Origin: CAZWUK01 sp964636685
GTDB taxonomy: Bacteria > Bacillota > Clostridia > Christensenellales > CAG-138
Direction of reading: 5' to 3'
Assembly (NCBI GenBank): GCA_964636685.1
Contig: CAZWUK010000014.1
Location: forward strand, 1 to 34,773
DNA length: 34,773 bases
The notes under the pieces were generated by a model that had not been told where the DNA came from, made no database searches, and worked only from the letters and a program-made list of their open reading frames with translations. Made by a program: the position numbers and the translations under genes. Positions 1 through 7,268 of this stretch are shown here, one piece after another. Each line of letters opens with the position of its first letter. The stretch's first letter is position 1.

Positions 1-1
1 A

Positions 2-64
2 GACACCGGCGCAGCCCTGGACGCCGAAATGCAATCGATCTTTCGTCAACTGAAGGAGAATTGA
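2..64 (+). CDS. C-terminal tail of an unidentified protein (5' partial)
   Basis: The first frame is open from the left edge to a TGA at 62-64 and gives a 20-residue tail ending in FRQLKEN. Its last bases contain the AAGGAG (53-58) that serves as ribosome binding site for the DegV-family gene starting at 67, so the two genes almost touch and are probably co-transcribed. Too little is present to assign a function. Confidence 0.6.
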   Translation, partial: DTGAALDAEMQSIFRQLKEN

Positions 65-66
65 AC

Positions 67-921
67 ATGGAGCGCCAAATTGCTATAACCGCTGACAGCA
101 CCTGCGATCTTTCTCCGGAGCTGCTCAAGAAGTATCGCATCACAACAATTCCGCTGCAAATCAAGCTTGGAGAGGAAAATCACCGTGACGGCGTGGATAT
201 TACCCCTGCCGGAATATTTGATTACGTGGCAAAAACAGGGATTCTTCCCGTCACATCAGCGCCGACGCCCGATGACTACATCAAAACCTTCGAGCGGCTG
301 CGCGACGGCGGCAAAGAGATCCTTCATATCAGCTTTGGCAGTGAAATGTCCTGTTCGCATCAGAACGCCGCACTGGCCGCGCAGATTGTAGACGGTGTGC
401 ACATTATCGACAGCGCCAATCTTTCTACCGGCAGCGGGCTTCTTGTGTTAAAATGCGCCGATCTTGTAGCGGCGCAAAAAGACGCTGCAACAATCTGCTC
501 GATTCTCTCACGGACGGTTCCTCTGGTTGAAGCAAGCTTTATTATCGATGCAATCGAATACCTGTATAAAGGCGGCAGATGCAGTTCCGTTGCGGCGCTC
601 GGGGCCAACATGCTGCATCTAAAGCCCTGTATTGAGGTGCATGATGGAAAAATGGTCTCAACAAAAAAGTACAAGGGCAGCTTGTGCCGCTGTATCGAGC
701 ATTATGTGGAGGATCGTCTCGGCGGACGTACCGACATCGATCCGACCCGTGTATTCATTACCCATACCGTACAGGATCGGGAAACGGTCGAATCTGCCGT
801 GAGCGCTGTGCGCGCGCTTTATCCCTTTGCCGAAGTGCTGGAAACAATCGCCGGCTGTACAATCAGCAGCCACTGCGGGCCTGGTACGCTAGGCGTTCTT
901 TTTATTCGGAAAGAAGTGTAA
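67..921 (+). CDS. DegV family fatty-acid-binding protein
   Basis: This 284-residue protein matches the DegV/EDD-fold family, small cytosolic proteins that bind a fatty acid and, in Firmicutes, can present it to fatty acid kinase FakA. Seen directly: the N-terminal ITADSTCDL motif (family pattern DSTxDL), the TSAPTPDDY segment typical of the lipid-contacting region, LHISFGSEMSCSHQNA (the SSxxSGTxQ-like loop), the central YLYKGGRCS segment (family Y-L-x-x-G-G-R) and a C-terminal HCGPGTLGV (family G-x-H-x-G-P-G). The ATG at 67 is preferred over the in-frame TTG at 61 because AAGGAG at 53-58 is 8 bases from the ATG. The lipid-binding role is family knowledge; the exact ligand is unknown. It leads a run of three + strand genes ending with a TetR-type regulator. 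Confidence 0.9.
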   Translation: MERQIAITADSTCDLSPELLKKYRITTIPLQIKLGEENHRDGVDITPAGIFDYVAKTGILPVTSAPTPDDYIKTFERLRDGGKEILHISFGSEMSCSHQNAALAAQIVDGVHIIDSANLSTGSGLLVLKCADLVAAQKDAATICSILSRTVPLVEASFIIDAIEYLYKGGRCSSVAALGANMLHLKPCIEVHDGKMVSTKKYKGSLCRCIEHYVEDRLGGRTDIDPTRVFITHTVQDRETVESAVSAVRALYPFAEVLETIAGCTISSHCGPGTLGVLFIRKEV

Positions 922-964
922 CGCACATTGTTGAACCATTGGAGAAATACCGGAAGGCGTCAAT

Positions 965-1996
965 ATGAATCGAGAAACATTTAAAAAAATCATGATTGAC
1001 CGTGCTGTACGCAGGGGAATCGCTGATATTAAAAGGGATCCGGAGCGCAGCATCCGAAATTTGGTAGAGCTTGGAGAGCATTTTGCTTCCGGGCGATTTC
1101 AAAAGTCATTTTTTCAGTTAACGCAGAATTTTTTCACCAGCGAACGCAGTCCTTACTATACCTTGATCGAAAACACCGTCAATCAAGTAGACAGTGACGC
1201 CTTGGCGACCATGGGGATAAACGTCGGTTATATGAGTTGGACTTACGGCGCCCGCATTATCCGGCGCCATGAGCAGGAAAGTGGCTACAACATACCGTGG
1301 GCGATCTATATCGACTACAATTTTGAGACTGACGCCGCCGTGGATCTTTCGAAAATCGTTGCCGAAAGCGCACTTCTTGGCATATATACCTTCCTTGTTT
1401 TTGTTGGAGAAGACACCGCAGAGGTACAGCCCATACTTGCCGCGGCACAGGCATATCCAGACCGTGCGTTTTTAGTGTATTGCGATTCCGATTCGCACGC
1501 TGCGGTGCTTGCGGAGTCCTGTGCGACGTTGAAAAACATGCTCCTCTCCCTCGATTGCAGCGCAAAAGATCTTTCGGGAAACATCCAATTGCTCCGCGCC
1601 GGCAAGCGTCTTGTCTCCCTGCATTGCCATTATGACGAGAACAACGTCGAAGATATTCTCAACGGTCGCTTGATTGAAAATTTGCTTCCTTTGGAAAGCG
1701 CCCTGCTATTCTTTATCCCGCAAAATAATGTGTCGGACAGCACACGCGACAAGGTATGGCAGTATGTTGTACGCTGCCGCTTGGAGCAAACCTACCCCAT
1801 CGCGCTGCTCGAGCTTTACTCGGATGTGAATTACGCAGATCAGGTTATTTCGGTAGAATCCTGTATGGCGGCTATCCGCGCGGACGGTACGGTATTTACG
1901 CCGAGCGGTGCAGCGCAAACCTGCAACGCAAAACAGGATTCTCTGGATTCTATATTACGCCGCACCATGCCGCGCGTACGATACACGGAGCAATAA
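965..1996 (+). CDS. Conserved protein of unknown function between degV-like and tetR-like genes
   Basis: I do not recognise a named family for this 343-residue protein. It looks soluble and cytosolic: no signal peptide and no membrane segment. The N-terminal part is basic and helical; the middle reads like an alpha/beta fold with alternating hydrophobic strands (WAIYIDYNF, FLVFVGED, RAFLVYCDSD). Seven cysteines are scattered singly, and there is no CxxxCxxC cluster or other metal motif. The start has a GAAGG seven bases upstream (GAAGG, CGTCAAT, ATG). It lies 43 bases after the DegV gene and its stop is 3 bases from the next start, so it is translationally close to the TetR-type gene and may be part of the function that regulator controls. 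Real gene: high confidence; function: open. Confidence 0.8.
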   Translation: MNRETFKKIMIDRAVRRGIADIKRDPERSIRNLVELGEHFASGRFQKSFFQLTQNFFTSERSPYYTLIENTVNQVDSDALATMGINVGYMSWTYGARIIRRHEQESGYNIPWAIYIDYNFETDAAVDLSKIVAESALLGIYTFLVFVGEDTAEVQPILAAAQAYPDRAFLVYCDSDSHAAVLAESCATLKNMLLSLDCSAKDLSGNIQLLRAGKRLVSLHCHYDENNVEDILNGRLIENLLPLESALLFFIPQNNVSDSTRDKVWQYVVRCRLEQTYPIALLELYSDVNYADQVISVESCMAAIRADGTVFTPSGAAQTCNAKQDSLDSILRRTMPRVRYTEQ

Positions 1997-1999
1997 GCT

Positions 2000-2554
2000 A
2001 TGCCGGATTCCATGATAACAAAAAAAGCGCTTGCCGCCGCGATGAAGAAACTTATGGAGAAGAATGAGTTTCAAAAAATCAGCGTCGGTGACATCTGCGA
2101 AACCTGCGGCATGAGTCGAAAGGGGTTTTATTATCATTTTCGGGATAAGTATGATTTGGTAAACTGGATCTTCTACACAGAATTTGTAACGCTTGTTCAG
2201 GAAAAGGATTATGTGAACAATTGGGCGTTTTATGAGGATATATGTTCTTATTTTTATAGGAATCGCGCATTCTACATCAAAGCGTTCCAAATTGAGGGGC
2301 AAAACTCCTTCACCGACTTCTTTGGAGAGACAATCCAGCCTTTGGCTTTTGCGTATCTCCAAGAGGAGCTCATCGACAGCAAGGCACGAGAATTTTACTG
2401 TGCGTTTTTTACGGACGCCTTTCGATGTGCAATCGTTCGTTGGCTCCAAAACAATATGACAACAACGCCAAGGGAGTTTGTCGATCTGCTCCGCCAGACG
2501 ATCTACGGCATTGCCCGCGCGGTATCTGACGCAAAAATTGAGAAAAACGCTTGA
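2000..2554 (+). CDS. TetR/AcrR-type transcriptional regulator (DhaS-like)
   Basis: This 184-residue protein has an N-terminal TetR helix-turn-helix (about residues 8-55): ITKKALAAAMKKLMEK followed by ISVGDICETCGMSRKGFYYHF, where FYYHF is the typical end of the recognition helix. The remainder is an all-helical ligand/dimer domain of the kind seen in DhaS-like regulators of Firmicutes (inferred from the overall layout, with aromatic residues in NWIFYTEF and the C-terminal FVDLLRQTIYGIA). It starts 3 bases after the previous stop; GGAG at 1986-1989 within that gene could serve as ribosome binding site. It is probably a local regulator of the DegV-linked operon. The ligand cannot be read from sequence. 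Its TGA stop overlaps the -35 box of the tRNA-Glu promoter. Confidence 0.85.
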   Translation: MPDSMITKKALAAAMKKLMEKNEFQKISVGDICETCGMSRKGFYYHFRDKYDLVNWIFYTEFVTLVQEKDYVNNWAFYEDICSYFYRNRAFYIKAFQIEGQNSFTDFFGETIQPLAFAYLQEELIDSKAREFYCAFFTDAFRCAIVRWLQNNMTTTPREFVDLLRQTIYGIARAVSDAKIEKNA

Positions 2555-2579
2555 CAGGCATAACATTTTTCTGTAATAT
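2551..2579 (+). promoter_or_regulatory. Promoter of tRNA-Glu
   Basis: A consensus -35 box TTGACA (2551-2556) and a TAATAT -10 box (2574-2579) are separated by exactly 17 bases. The predicted start, about 2586, lies some six bases before the mature tRNA 5' end. The -35 box overlaps the stop codon of the TetR-type gene. Confidence 0.8.
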
Positions 2580-2591
2580 ATCTCTTGCAGC

Positions 2592-2667
2592 GCCCAGTTC
2601 GTCTAGTGGCCTAGGACGCCGCCCTCTCACGGCGGTGACAGGGGTTCGACTCCCCTACTGGGTACCA
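2592..2667 (+). tRNA. tRNA-Glu (anticodon CTC), CCA encoded
   Basis: A full 76-base cloverleaf can be drawn. The acceptor stem GCCCAGT pairs with ACTGGGT (first pair G-U). The anticodon stem CCGCC/GGCGG (2619-2623 with 2631-2635) closes a seven-base loop with CTC at 2626-2628. The T arm is AGGGG-TTCGACT-CCCCT. Discriminator A at 2664 is followed by an encoded CCA. The D-arm sequence (TCGTCTAGTGGCCTAGGAC) is the usual one of bacterial tRNA-Glu. It has its own promoter and terminator. Confidence 0.96.
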
Positions 2668-2673
2668 AGTAAG

Positions 2674-2708
2674 CGCACGTTTTTCCATTGAGGAAACGTG
2701 CGTTTTTT
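2674..2708 (+). terminator. Rho-independent terminator of tRNA-Glu
   Basis: A 9-bp stem CGCACGTTT/AAACGTGCG (2674-2682 with 2694-2702) is followed directly by six T residues, seven bases after the tRNA CCA end. It probably also ends read-through transcripts from the DegV operon. Confidence 0.9.
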
Positions 2709-2806
2709 CGGCTTATTGTCAATAGTTGGGATAGCGCAAGCAGACTAGGCAGCGCGCAGCGTCTTTTGTGCAACACTGTTATGTCTGAATCGAGCGAATG
2801 GGCGCT

Positions 2807-3313
2807 CTATTTTTGCTCACGATACCAGTCCAATACCGGTGCAAGCTGCTCCTTGCTGACACGACTCCCGCCATTTTGCAACAGCTCTAGCATGTCAGCC
2901 TCCTCCGGCGTTTTCTCCTTCTTTTCGGCAACGGTCTTTCCAACCGTACGTTTCATAAACTGCATCATTAACTTGTAAACACCGTGCAGCTTGGTCATGT
3001 CGAACCCACCTTGCAGCGTAAACAGCGGCATCGTGTCCGGCAGTTGGTTTCCTTTGCGGATTTCCTCCAACTGTGATCCGGCAGCGCCCATGCCGACGCC
3101 GCAAACCGCCCTGATGCGATAGTTTGCCGCGGCCTTTTTATAGCCCCTGACGCTGCCAGCCATCAGCCAGCCAAGATAAATGACGTCCGCGCCTTTTTCA
3201 ACCACCTGTGCGCAATCCTTGCATGCGTAGGCTGGCAGCCCTGTCGCTTCCGCAAGCATATTTGCGTATTCGGCAGTATAGCCGGAATTTGAAGTGTATA
3301 CAATTGCCTTCAT
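2807..3313 (-). CDS. Flavodoxin-like protein (flavodoxin_4/5 type)
   Basis: This 168-residue cytosolic protein begins MKAIVYTSNSGYTAEYA, a first beta strand followed by the phosphate-binding loop of flavodoxins (family pattern T/S-x-T-x-x-T). It continues with GADVIYLGWLMAGSVRGYKKA, resembling the second FMN-contacting loop, and a GVGMGAAG stretch. It probably binds FMN and carries electrons or acts in a redox step. The start at 3313 is chosen because AAGGGA lies 10 bases upstream and the family start fits; an upstream extension would overlap the preceding gene. It follows the secreted EEP protein on the same strand after 58 bases, so the two may share a transcript, although no functional link is obvious. 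Confidence 0.82.
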   Translation of the reverse strand: MKAIVYTSNSGYTAEYANMLAEATGLPAYACKDCAQVVEKGADVIYLGWLMAGSVRGYKKAAANYRIRAVCGVGMGAAGSQLEEIRKGNQLPDTMPLFTLQGGFDMTKLHGVYKLMMQFMKRTVGKTVAEKKEKTPEEADMLELLQNGGSRVSKEQLAPVLDWYREQK

Positions 3314-3371
3314 AAGTTTTCTGTCCCTTCTTTCAAAAACGAACGCATTTCCGCTGAAAAACGCGCATCGG

Positions 3372-4814
3372 TTAATCAAACGTCAGATAGGCTACAATCG
3401 GTTTATGGTCGGAATATGTTGTTGGGATCATTCGGCTGTTCAGGACGGTGATCGATTTTGAAACCACGATATTATCGATATCCAGCTTGCCGATGAGATT
3501 CCCATTGTAATCATAATATTTCGTATCCGGGCCATTGACGACCGTATAGCCTTTAAATACGGAAAATTCTTCTGCCGCGCAGTTAAAATCGCCAAGCAGT
3601 ATTTTATAGGCGTTCTTATCCTGTTCCATGGTCTGTAAAATTTGTTGAAACTGTTTTTTGCGCACCGCAGACGATTGGTATGTCAAATGCGTATTGTACA
3701 CGGATATGGTTTTTCCATTGATCTCCACTACCACCTTTTGCAGGATGCGCTGCTCATATTCGCCGCTATACAGCTTGATCGTTTCCGTGCTCAACGGTTT
3801 GTAGGCCAACAACATTCCTACGCCGTATTCGCCGCCGCCAGGATACGCGATTGATTTCGAAAACTGTGTGTACTCCATGTTTCGCGTGCGCAGACTTAAA
3901 AGATTATCCGTCACGCCTTCTGCCGCAGATTTGCGATAGACCTCCTGAATACCCATGATATCCGGTGTAAGGTCGTTTACGAGCTGTCCCTGGTATTCGA
4001 GTTTGCTATATCCGCGTTTGATGTTCCACGTCCCTACCGTCAGCACATCGCGCACCAGATAGATTGTATATTTGGTTTTGCCGCTGATCGAAATGCGAAT
4101 CGTTTTGGAATTGCCGCTGTTGATTTTATATTCGACCGACTTTTTACCCGTCCTGTCGAGACTTACCTTTACTCCATCGTTTGCTTCTGCCTGCACGTTC
4201 ACGGTATCCTCGTCAGCATATACCGCATACCCGTAAACATCGGGCGAAAATGCAGGATACAACGTTCCGCCCGCTACAGTCAAGGACGAAAGCTGCGCGT
4301 CGTTTGCCATGGGAGACAATTGCAAATACTCTGCCGCAATATACGCATTCCTTCCCGCAAACGTCACCTCATGCCAACCGGAAACGGCATTTTGCCGCAG
4401 CACCGGCATGGTATCCCCCTTCTTGGCCTTTCCGACAAGCGCGCCTGAGGTTGACGGCTTGCTGCGGATATTGACGTCCTTCTCACAATTTACAACCGTT
4501 CCCGTGCAGCTTCCGCTGTAGGCAGAAAGCGAATCTGTAAAATCAACATAAACGCGGTTAACATAGCCGGTCGTTCCCTTATACTTTACCTTATGCCATT
4601 CGGCGTTGATGTTGGTCTCCAAAACTTCGACCGTCGTTCCGATGGAAAGACGCTGTATCAATGAGGCCTTGCTGCTGGCCCCTTTTCGAAAGGCAACGCC
4701 GTCGGCTGCTATTGTAGCGATTGGAAAAGAAAGTGCCCTTGCATGACCGCTCGGTAATATCGCGCCTGCCAAAATAAGAACAAGAAGCAACAGGCCCATC
4801 CATTTCTTTCGCAA
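3372..4814 (-). CDS. Secreted endonuclease/exonuclease/phosphatase-fold protein with SH3 repeats
   Basis: This exported protein has about 480 residues. A basic N-terminus and a hydrophobic helix (GLLLLVLILAGAIL) ending in HARA form a signal peptide. Two bacterial SH3 domains follow (around IATIAADGVAFRKG to YVNRVYVDF, and CEKDVNIRSKPS to YIAAEYLQL), then a cadherin-like beta-sandwich (LSSLTVAGGTLYPAFSPDVYGYAV) and a C-terminal EEP domain. Its motifs are all visible: TWNIKRG, GIQEVYR, NTHLTY, GDFNCAA, DNIVVS and SDHKPIVAYL, so the metal site and catalytic Asp/His look intact. SH3 domains suggest cell-wall binding; substrates may be nucleic acid or a phosphodiester. The TTG at 4814 has GGAGG exactly 8 bases upstream; the in-frame ATG at 4829 contains that GGAGG inside its own coding sequence and has no site of its own. 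Confidence 0.87.
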   Translation of the reverse strand: MRKKWMGLLLLVLILAGAILPSGHARALSFPIATIAADGVAFRKGASSKASLIQRLSIGTTVEVLETNINAEWHKVKYKGTTGYVNRVYVDFTDSLSAYSGSCTGTVVNCEKDVNIRSKPSTSGALVGKAKKGDTMPVLRQNAVSGWHEVTFAGRNAYIAAEYLQLSPMANDAQLSSLTVAGGTLYPAFSPDVYGYAVYADEDTVNVQAEANDGVKVSLDRTGKKSVEYKINSGNSKTIRISISGKTKYTIYLVRDVLTVGTWNIKRGYSKLEYQGQLVNDLTPDIMGIQEVYRKSAAEGVTDNLLSLRTRNMEYTQFSKSIAYPGGGEYGVGMLLAYKPLSTETIKLYSGEYEQRILQKVVVEINGKTISVYNTHLTYQSSAVRKKQFQQILQTMEQDKNAYKILLGDFNCAAEEFSVFKGYTVVNGPDTKYYDYNGNLIGKLDIDNIVVSKSITVLNSRMIPTTYSDHKPIVAYLTFD

Positions 4815-4853
4815 CGTTTTTTCCTCCATCGATCGACAAATTCATCTCATATC

Positions 4854-4882
4854 AGTGTAAAATGCGTTTCGCGGTTCGGCAA
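4854..4882 (-). promoter_or_regulatory. Candidate promoter for the EEP protein and flavodoxin genes
   Basis: Reading the minus strand, TTGCCG (4882-4877) and TACACT (4859-4854) are separated by 17 bases, about 40 bases before the TTG start. The -10 box is imperfect, so this is moderate evidence only. Confidence 0.45.
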
Positions 4883-4917
4883 GCCAAATCTTCTCCTTTT
4901 CACGAAATCGTAACAAG

Positions 4918-6795
4918 TTATTTTTTGGAAACAGCTCGGTAAAGACGCGTTTCGTATGGTTGCAGCGCGCTCCGTTTCATCTGGTAATTGCAAAGCACCA
5001 GCTCCATATTTTTCGGAATCAAACGGTTTCGTTTTATCGTATCCGACAGATTGGCAACGATCAGGTAGGTCGTCTCGCCGAGCGTTCTTCGATAGGTAAA
5101 GCAATCCTTCTTTTTGGGATCCAGCGCCTCAAACGCTCCGTAAACCAACGTCATATCCTGCTTTCGAAGCGCAATCAGCTCCTTATAGAAAGAAAGCACG
5201 GAGTTTTCGTCATGTTCTTCATCCGCCGCATTCCAGTTCTCCAATTTGTCCGTCGTTCGAATCCATGGCGCCGCATCCGAAAATCCGCCAAAGATCGAAT
5301 CGTCCCATGCCATCGGCACTCGTGCATGATCTCTGGTGCCGCAAATAATCTTTTCCCACGCGTTCTTCTCCCCTGCCGCTACAAGCTCACGGTATCGGTT
5401 GATGCTTTCCACATCGCGCAGCTCCTCCATCCCGGTAAATCCGACATTCGCCATTCCAAGTTCTTGTCCTTGATAAAGGAACACGGTGCCGCGTGCGGTC
5501 AGAAGAAGCATCGCAATCAATTTTGCAAGCGCCGCCCGATGCAGAAGGCTGGGTTCCACCTTGGAAACCATGCGTGGATTGTCATGATTCTCCGTGAAAA
5601 TCGTCGGCCACGCGTAGTTTGCATACTCTGATTCGTAGTGAATCAAGCATTTTTTCAAATGATTGAGATCGTAGCGATATCGATCGAAGCGATTTTTCCC
5701 GACTTCGTCAATATGGTCAAAGCAAAAGACCGTATCCAGTTCATGACGCTCCGGAGCGGTCAGAAGCTTGTTCATTTCGTTTCCGGTACCGGGCGTCTCA
5801 CCGACGGTAAACGCATCTCCAAACGCTTCTTTTCGCAGCTCTTTCAGATAGGTATGGAGCCTTTTCCCATAGAAATAATGCTCTATCCCTTTCATTCCCA
5901 GAAGTCCGCCAATCGTCTCATTCCCGTTCTCCAGGCTGGATTTGCTGATAAAGTTAATCACGTCCAGCCGGAAGCCATCGACCCCCTTTTCTCTCCAGAA
6001 ACGGATCATATCATAAACGTCATTGCGTAATGATTCATTTTTCCAGTTGAGATCCATCTGTTTTTTGGAAAACAAGTGCATTGCCCACGCATCCCGTTCC
6101 GGATAATACGTCCAAGCGCTGCCCGAGAACAACGACTGCCAATTATTCGGTGCGCCATTTTCGCATTTTTCCCAGATATAGTAGTCGCCGTATCGACCGT
6201 CCGGATCGGTTTTTGACTGTTCAAACCATGCGTGTTCATCAGAGGTGTGGTTGAGCACCATATCCATAATCAAGCGCATTCCACGTTCGTGAAGCGCTGC
6301 AATCAGCGCTTCAATATCCGCCATCGTGCCAAACTCCGTCATGATCTTTCGATAGTCACGGATGTCATAGCCATTGTCATCATTGGGTGAGTCATACACC
6401 GGAGACAGCCAGAGCGCCGTCACGCCGAGCGTTTGCAAATAATCCAGCCGATCGATGATACCGCGCAAATCGCCGATCCCATCATGATTGGAATCCTGAA
6501 AAGATCTTGGATAGATCTGGTAGATTATCGATTCTTTCCACCACGCAGGTGCATTGCTTTTCTTGGGAGGCACTTCTCCGTCGGCTTGATTTAATAGTTC
6601 CGTCAAAGCATCGACAAGCGCCAGATCCACCTTTCCTCCGGAAAGCCGAGGCAGCGCAGAAAGCCGCACGCGCCGTACCATAGCATTGTCGATCATCGAG
6701 AGATCGATGTTGGCATACTGTGACAGCCGTCCAAGAATATCGCGACCGATCGGGTTATTCAAGATTTCATCCATGCGACTGTCTCTTGTTATCAT
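4918..6795 (-). CDS. GH13 alpha-glucosidase (oligo-1,6-glucosidase type) with an N-terminal extra domain
   Basis: This 625-residue cytosolic enzyme should cleave alpha-glucosidic bonds of short oligosaccharides. The (beta/alpha)8 domain starts near residue 84 (WWKESIIYQIYPRSF). The conserved GH13 regions are clear: DMVLNHTSDEH, GFRLDVINF with nucleophile Asp278, VGETPG with acid/base Glu333, and TENHDNPR with Asp405. DSNHDGIGDL is the usual calcium-type loop. The Val after the nucleophile is the residue associated with alpha-1,6 (isomaltose) preference in this subfamily, so an isomaltase activity is inferred. About 80 residues before the barrel (ILNNPIGRDILGR onward) form a helical domain absent from classical MalL. 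The start has AGGAG 8 bases upstream; a longer open frame to 6915 has none. No transporter or regulator gene is adjacent. Confidence 0.9.
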   Translation of the reverse strand: MITRDSRMDEILNNPIGRDILGRLSQYANIDLSMIDNAMVRRVRLSALPRLSGGKVDLALVDALTELLNQADGEVPPKKSNAPAWWKESIIYQIYPRSFQDSNHDGIGDLRGIIDRLDYLQTLGVTALWLSPVYDSPNDDNGYDIRDYRKIMTEFGTMADIEALIAALHERGMRLIMDMVLNHTSDEHAWFEQSKTDPDGRYGDYYIWEKCENGAPNNWQSLFSGSAWTYYPERDAWAMHLFSKKQMDLNWKNESLRNDVYDMIRFWREKGVDGFRLDVINFISKSSLENGNETIGGLLGMKGIEHYFYGKRLHTYLKELRKEAFGDAFTVGETPGTGNEMNKLLTAPERHELDTVFCFDHIDEVGKNRFDRYRYDLNHLKKCLIHYESEYANYAWPTIFTENHDNPRMVSKVEPSLLHRAALAKLIAMLLLTARGTVFLYQGQELGMANVGFTGMEELRDVESINRYRELVAAGEKNAWEKIICGTRDHARVPMAWDDSIFGGFSDAAPWIRTTDKLENWNAADEEHDENSVLSFYKELIALRKQDMTLVYGAFEALDPKKKDCFTYRRTLGETTYLIVANLSDTIKRNRLIPKNMELVLCNYQMKRSALQPYETRLYRAVSKK

Positions 6796-6826
6796 ACAAT
6801 CTTCTCCTGTCCTTCTGACTGATTCC

Positions 6827-6855
6827 AGTATATGCGCGAAAATTTGATATAGCAA
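6827..6855 (-). promoter_or_regulatory. Promoter of the GH13 gene
   Basis: On the minus strand TTGCTA (6855-6850) and TATACT (6832-6827) are separated by 17 bases, ending about 31 bases before the ATG at 6795. The bases upstream to 6979 hold no gene; I see only AT-rich sequence and a short palindrome TGTACGTACA near 6900. Confidence 0.65.
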
Positions 6856-6979
6856 GGTGAAATTCCGCTGTTGTGTAATGCTTCCCAGAGCCATCCACAC
6901 TGTACGTACAGACAAATCGCACCGACCATGCGAAGAATTCTTTTTATACTATTTTTGCATTCCTGTTCAGAATTAGTAT

Positions 6980-7141
6980 TAGAGTATGTTTCTAAAGTCT
7001 GCTAGATGAAATTTTGCGTCATCGGCTTGCAGATTGAGGCAAAAAACGTAGGCTTAGCGGTGCTAAGGCGAGGCTTTTTAACAAAAATATGCAAGTCGAG
7101 GGCGTGAAATTGCGCTTGCGTGATTTTAGAAACACACTCTA
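6980..7141. mobile_element. Palindromic MITE-like element with TA-flanked terminal inverted repeats
   Basis: The 162-bp block starts TAGAGTATGTTTCTAAA and ends with the inverse of TAGAGTGTGTTTCTAAA: 17-base terminal repeats with one mismatch, bounded by TA dinucleotides. The similarity between the two arms continues in degenerate form inwards for several tens of bases, and a perfect CTTAGC-GGT-GCTAAG hairpin (7053-7067) sits exactly at the centre. There is no coding capacity. TA ends fit target duplication by IS630/Tc1-like transposases (family knowledge); no such transposase is in the window, so mobilisation in trans is inferred. Confidence 0.7.
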
Positions 7142-7171
7142 GCTTCATCTGCCTCTCTGTGGCGATATAAC

Positions 7172-7206
7172 AAAAGGAGCCATCCGTATTTTGCGGACGA
7201 CTCCTT
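7172..7206 (-). terminator. Terminator after the large surface-protein gene
   Basis: Read on the minus strand, AAGGAG (7206-7201) pairs with CTCCTT (7179-7174), with further inner pairs around CGTCCG/CGGATG, followed by TTTTGTTA. It lies about 60 bases after the stop at 7269. Confidence 0.7.
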
Positions 7207-7268
7207 GCACAGTTTGTTTCATGTTATGAGGTTGAAGCAAAAAGAGCACTTTCCGGACAAGGCGCAGC

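Noticed and set aside
2792..2807. Hairpin GAGCG/CGCTC at the end of the flavodoxin-like gene as a terminator
   Set aside because: Only 5 bp, overlapping the stop codon region, and no T run follows on the minus strand.
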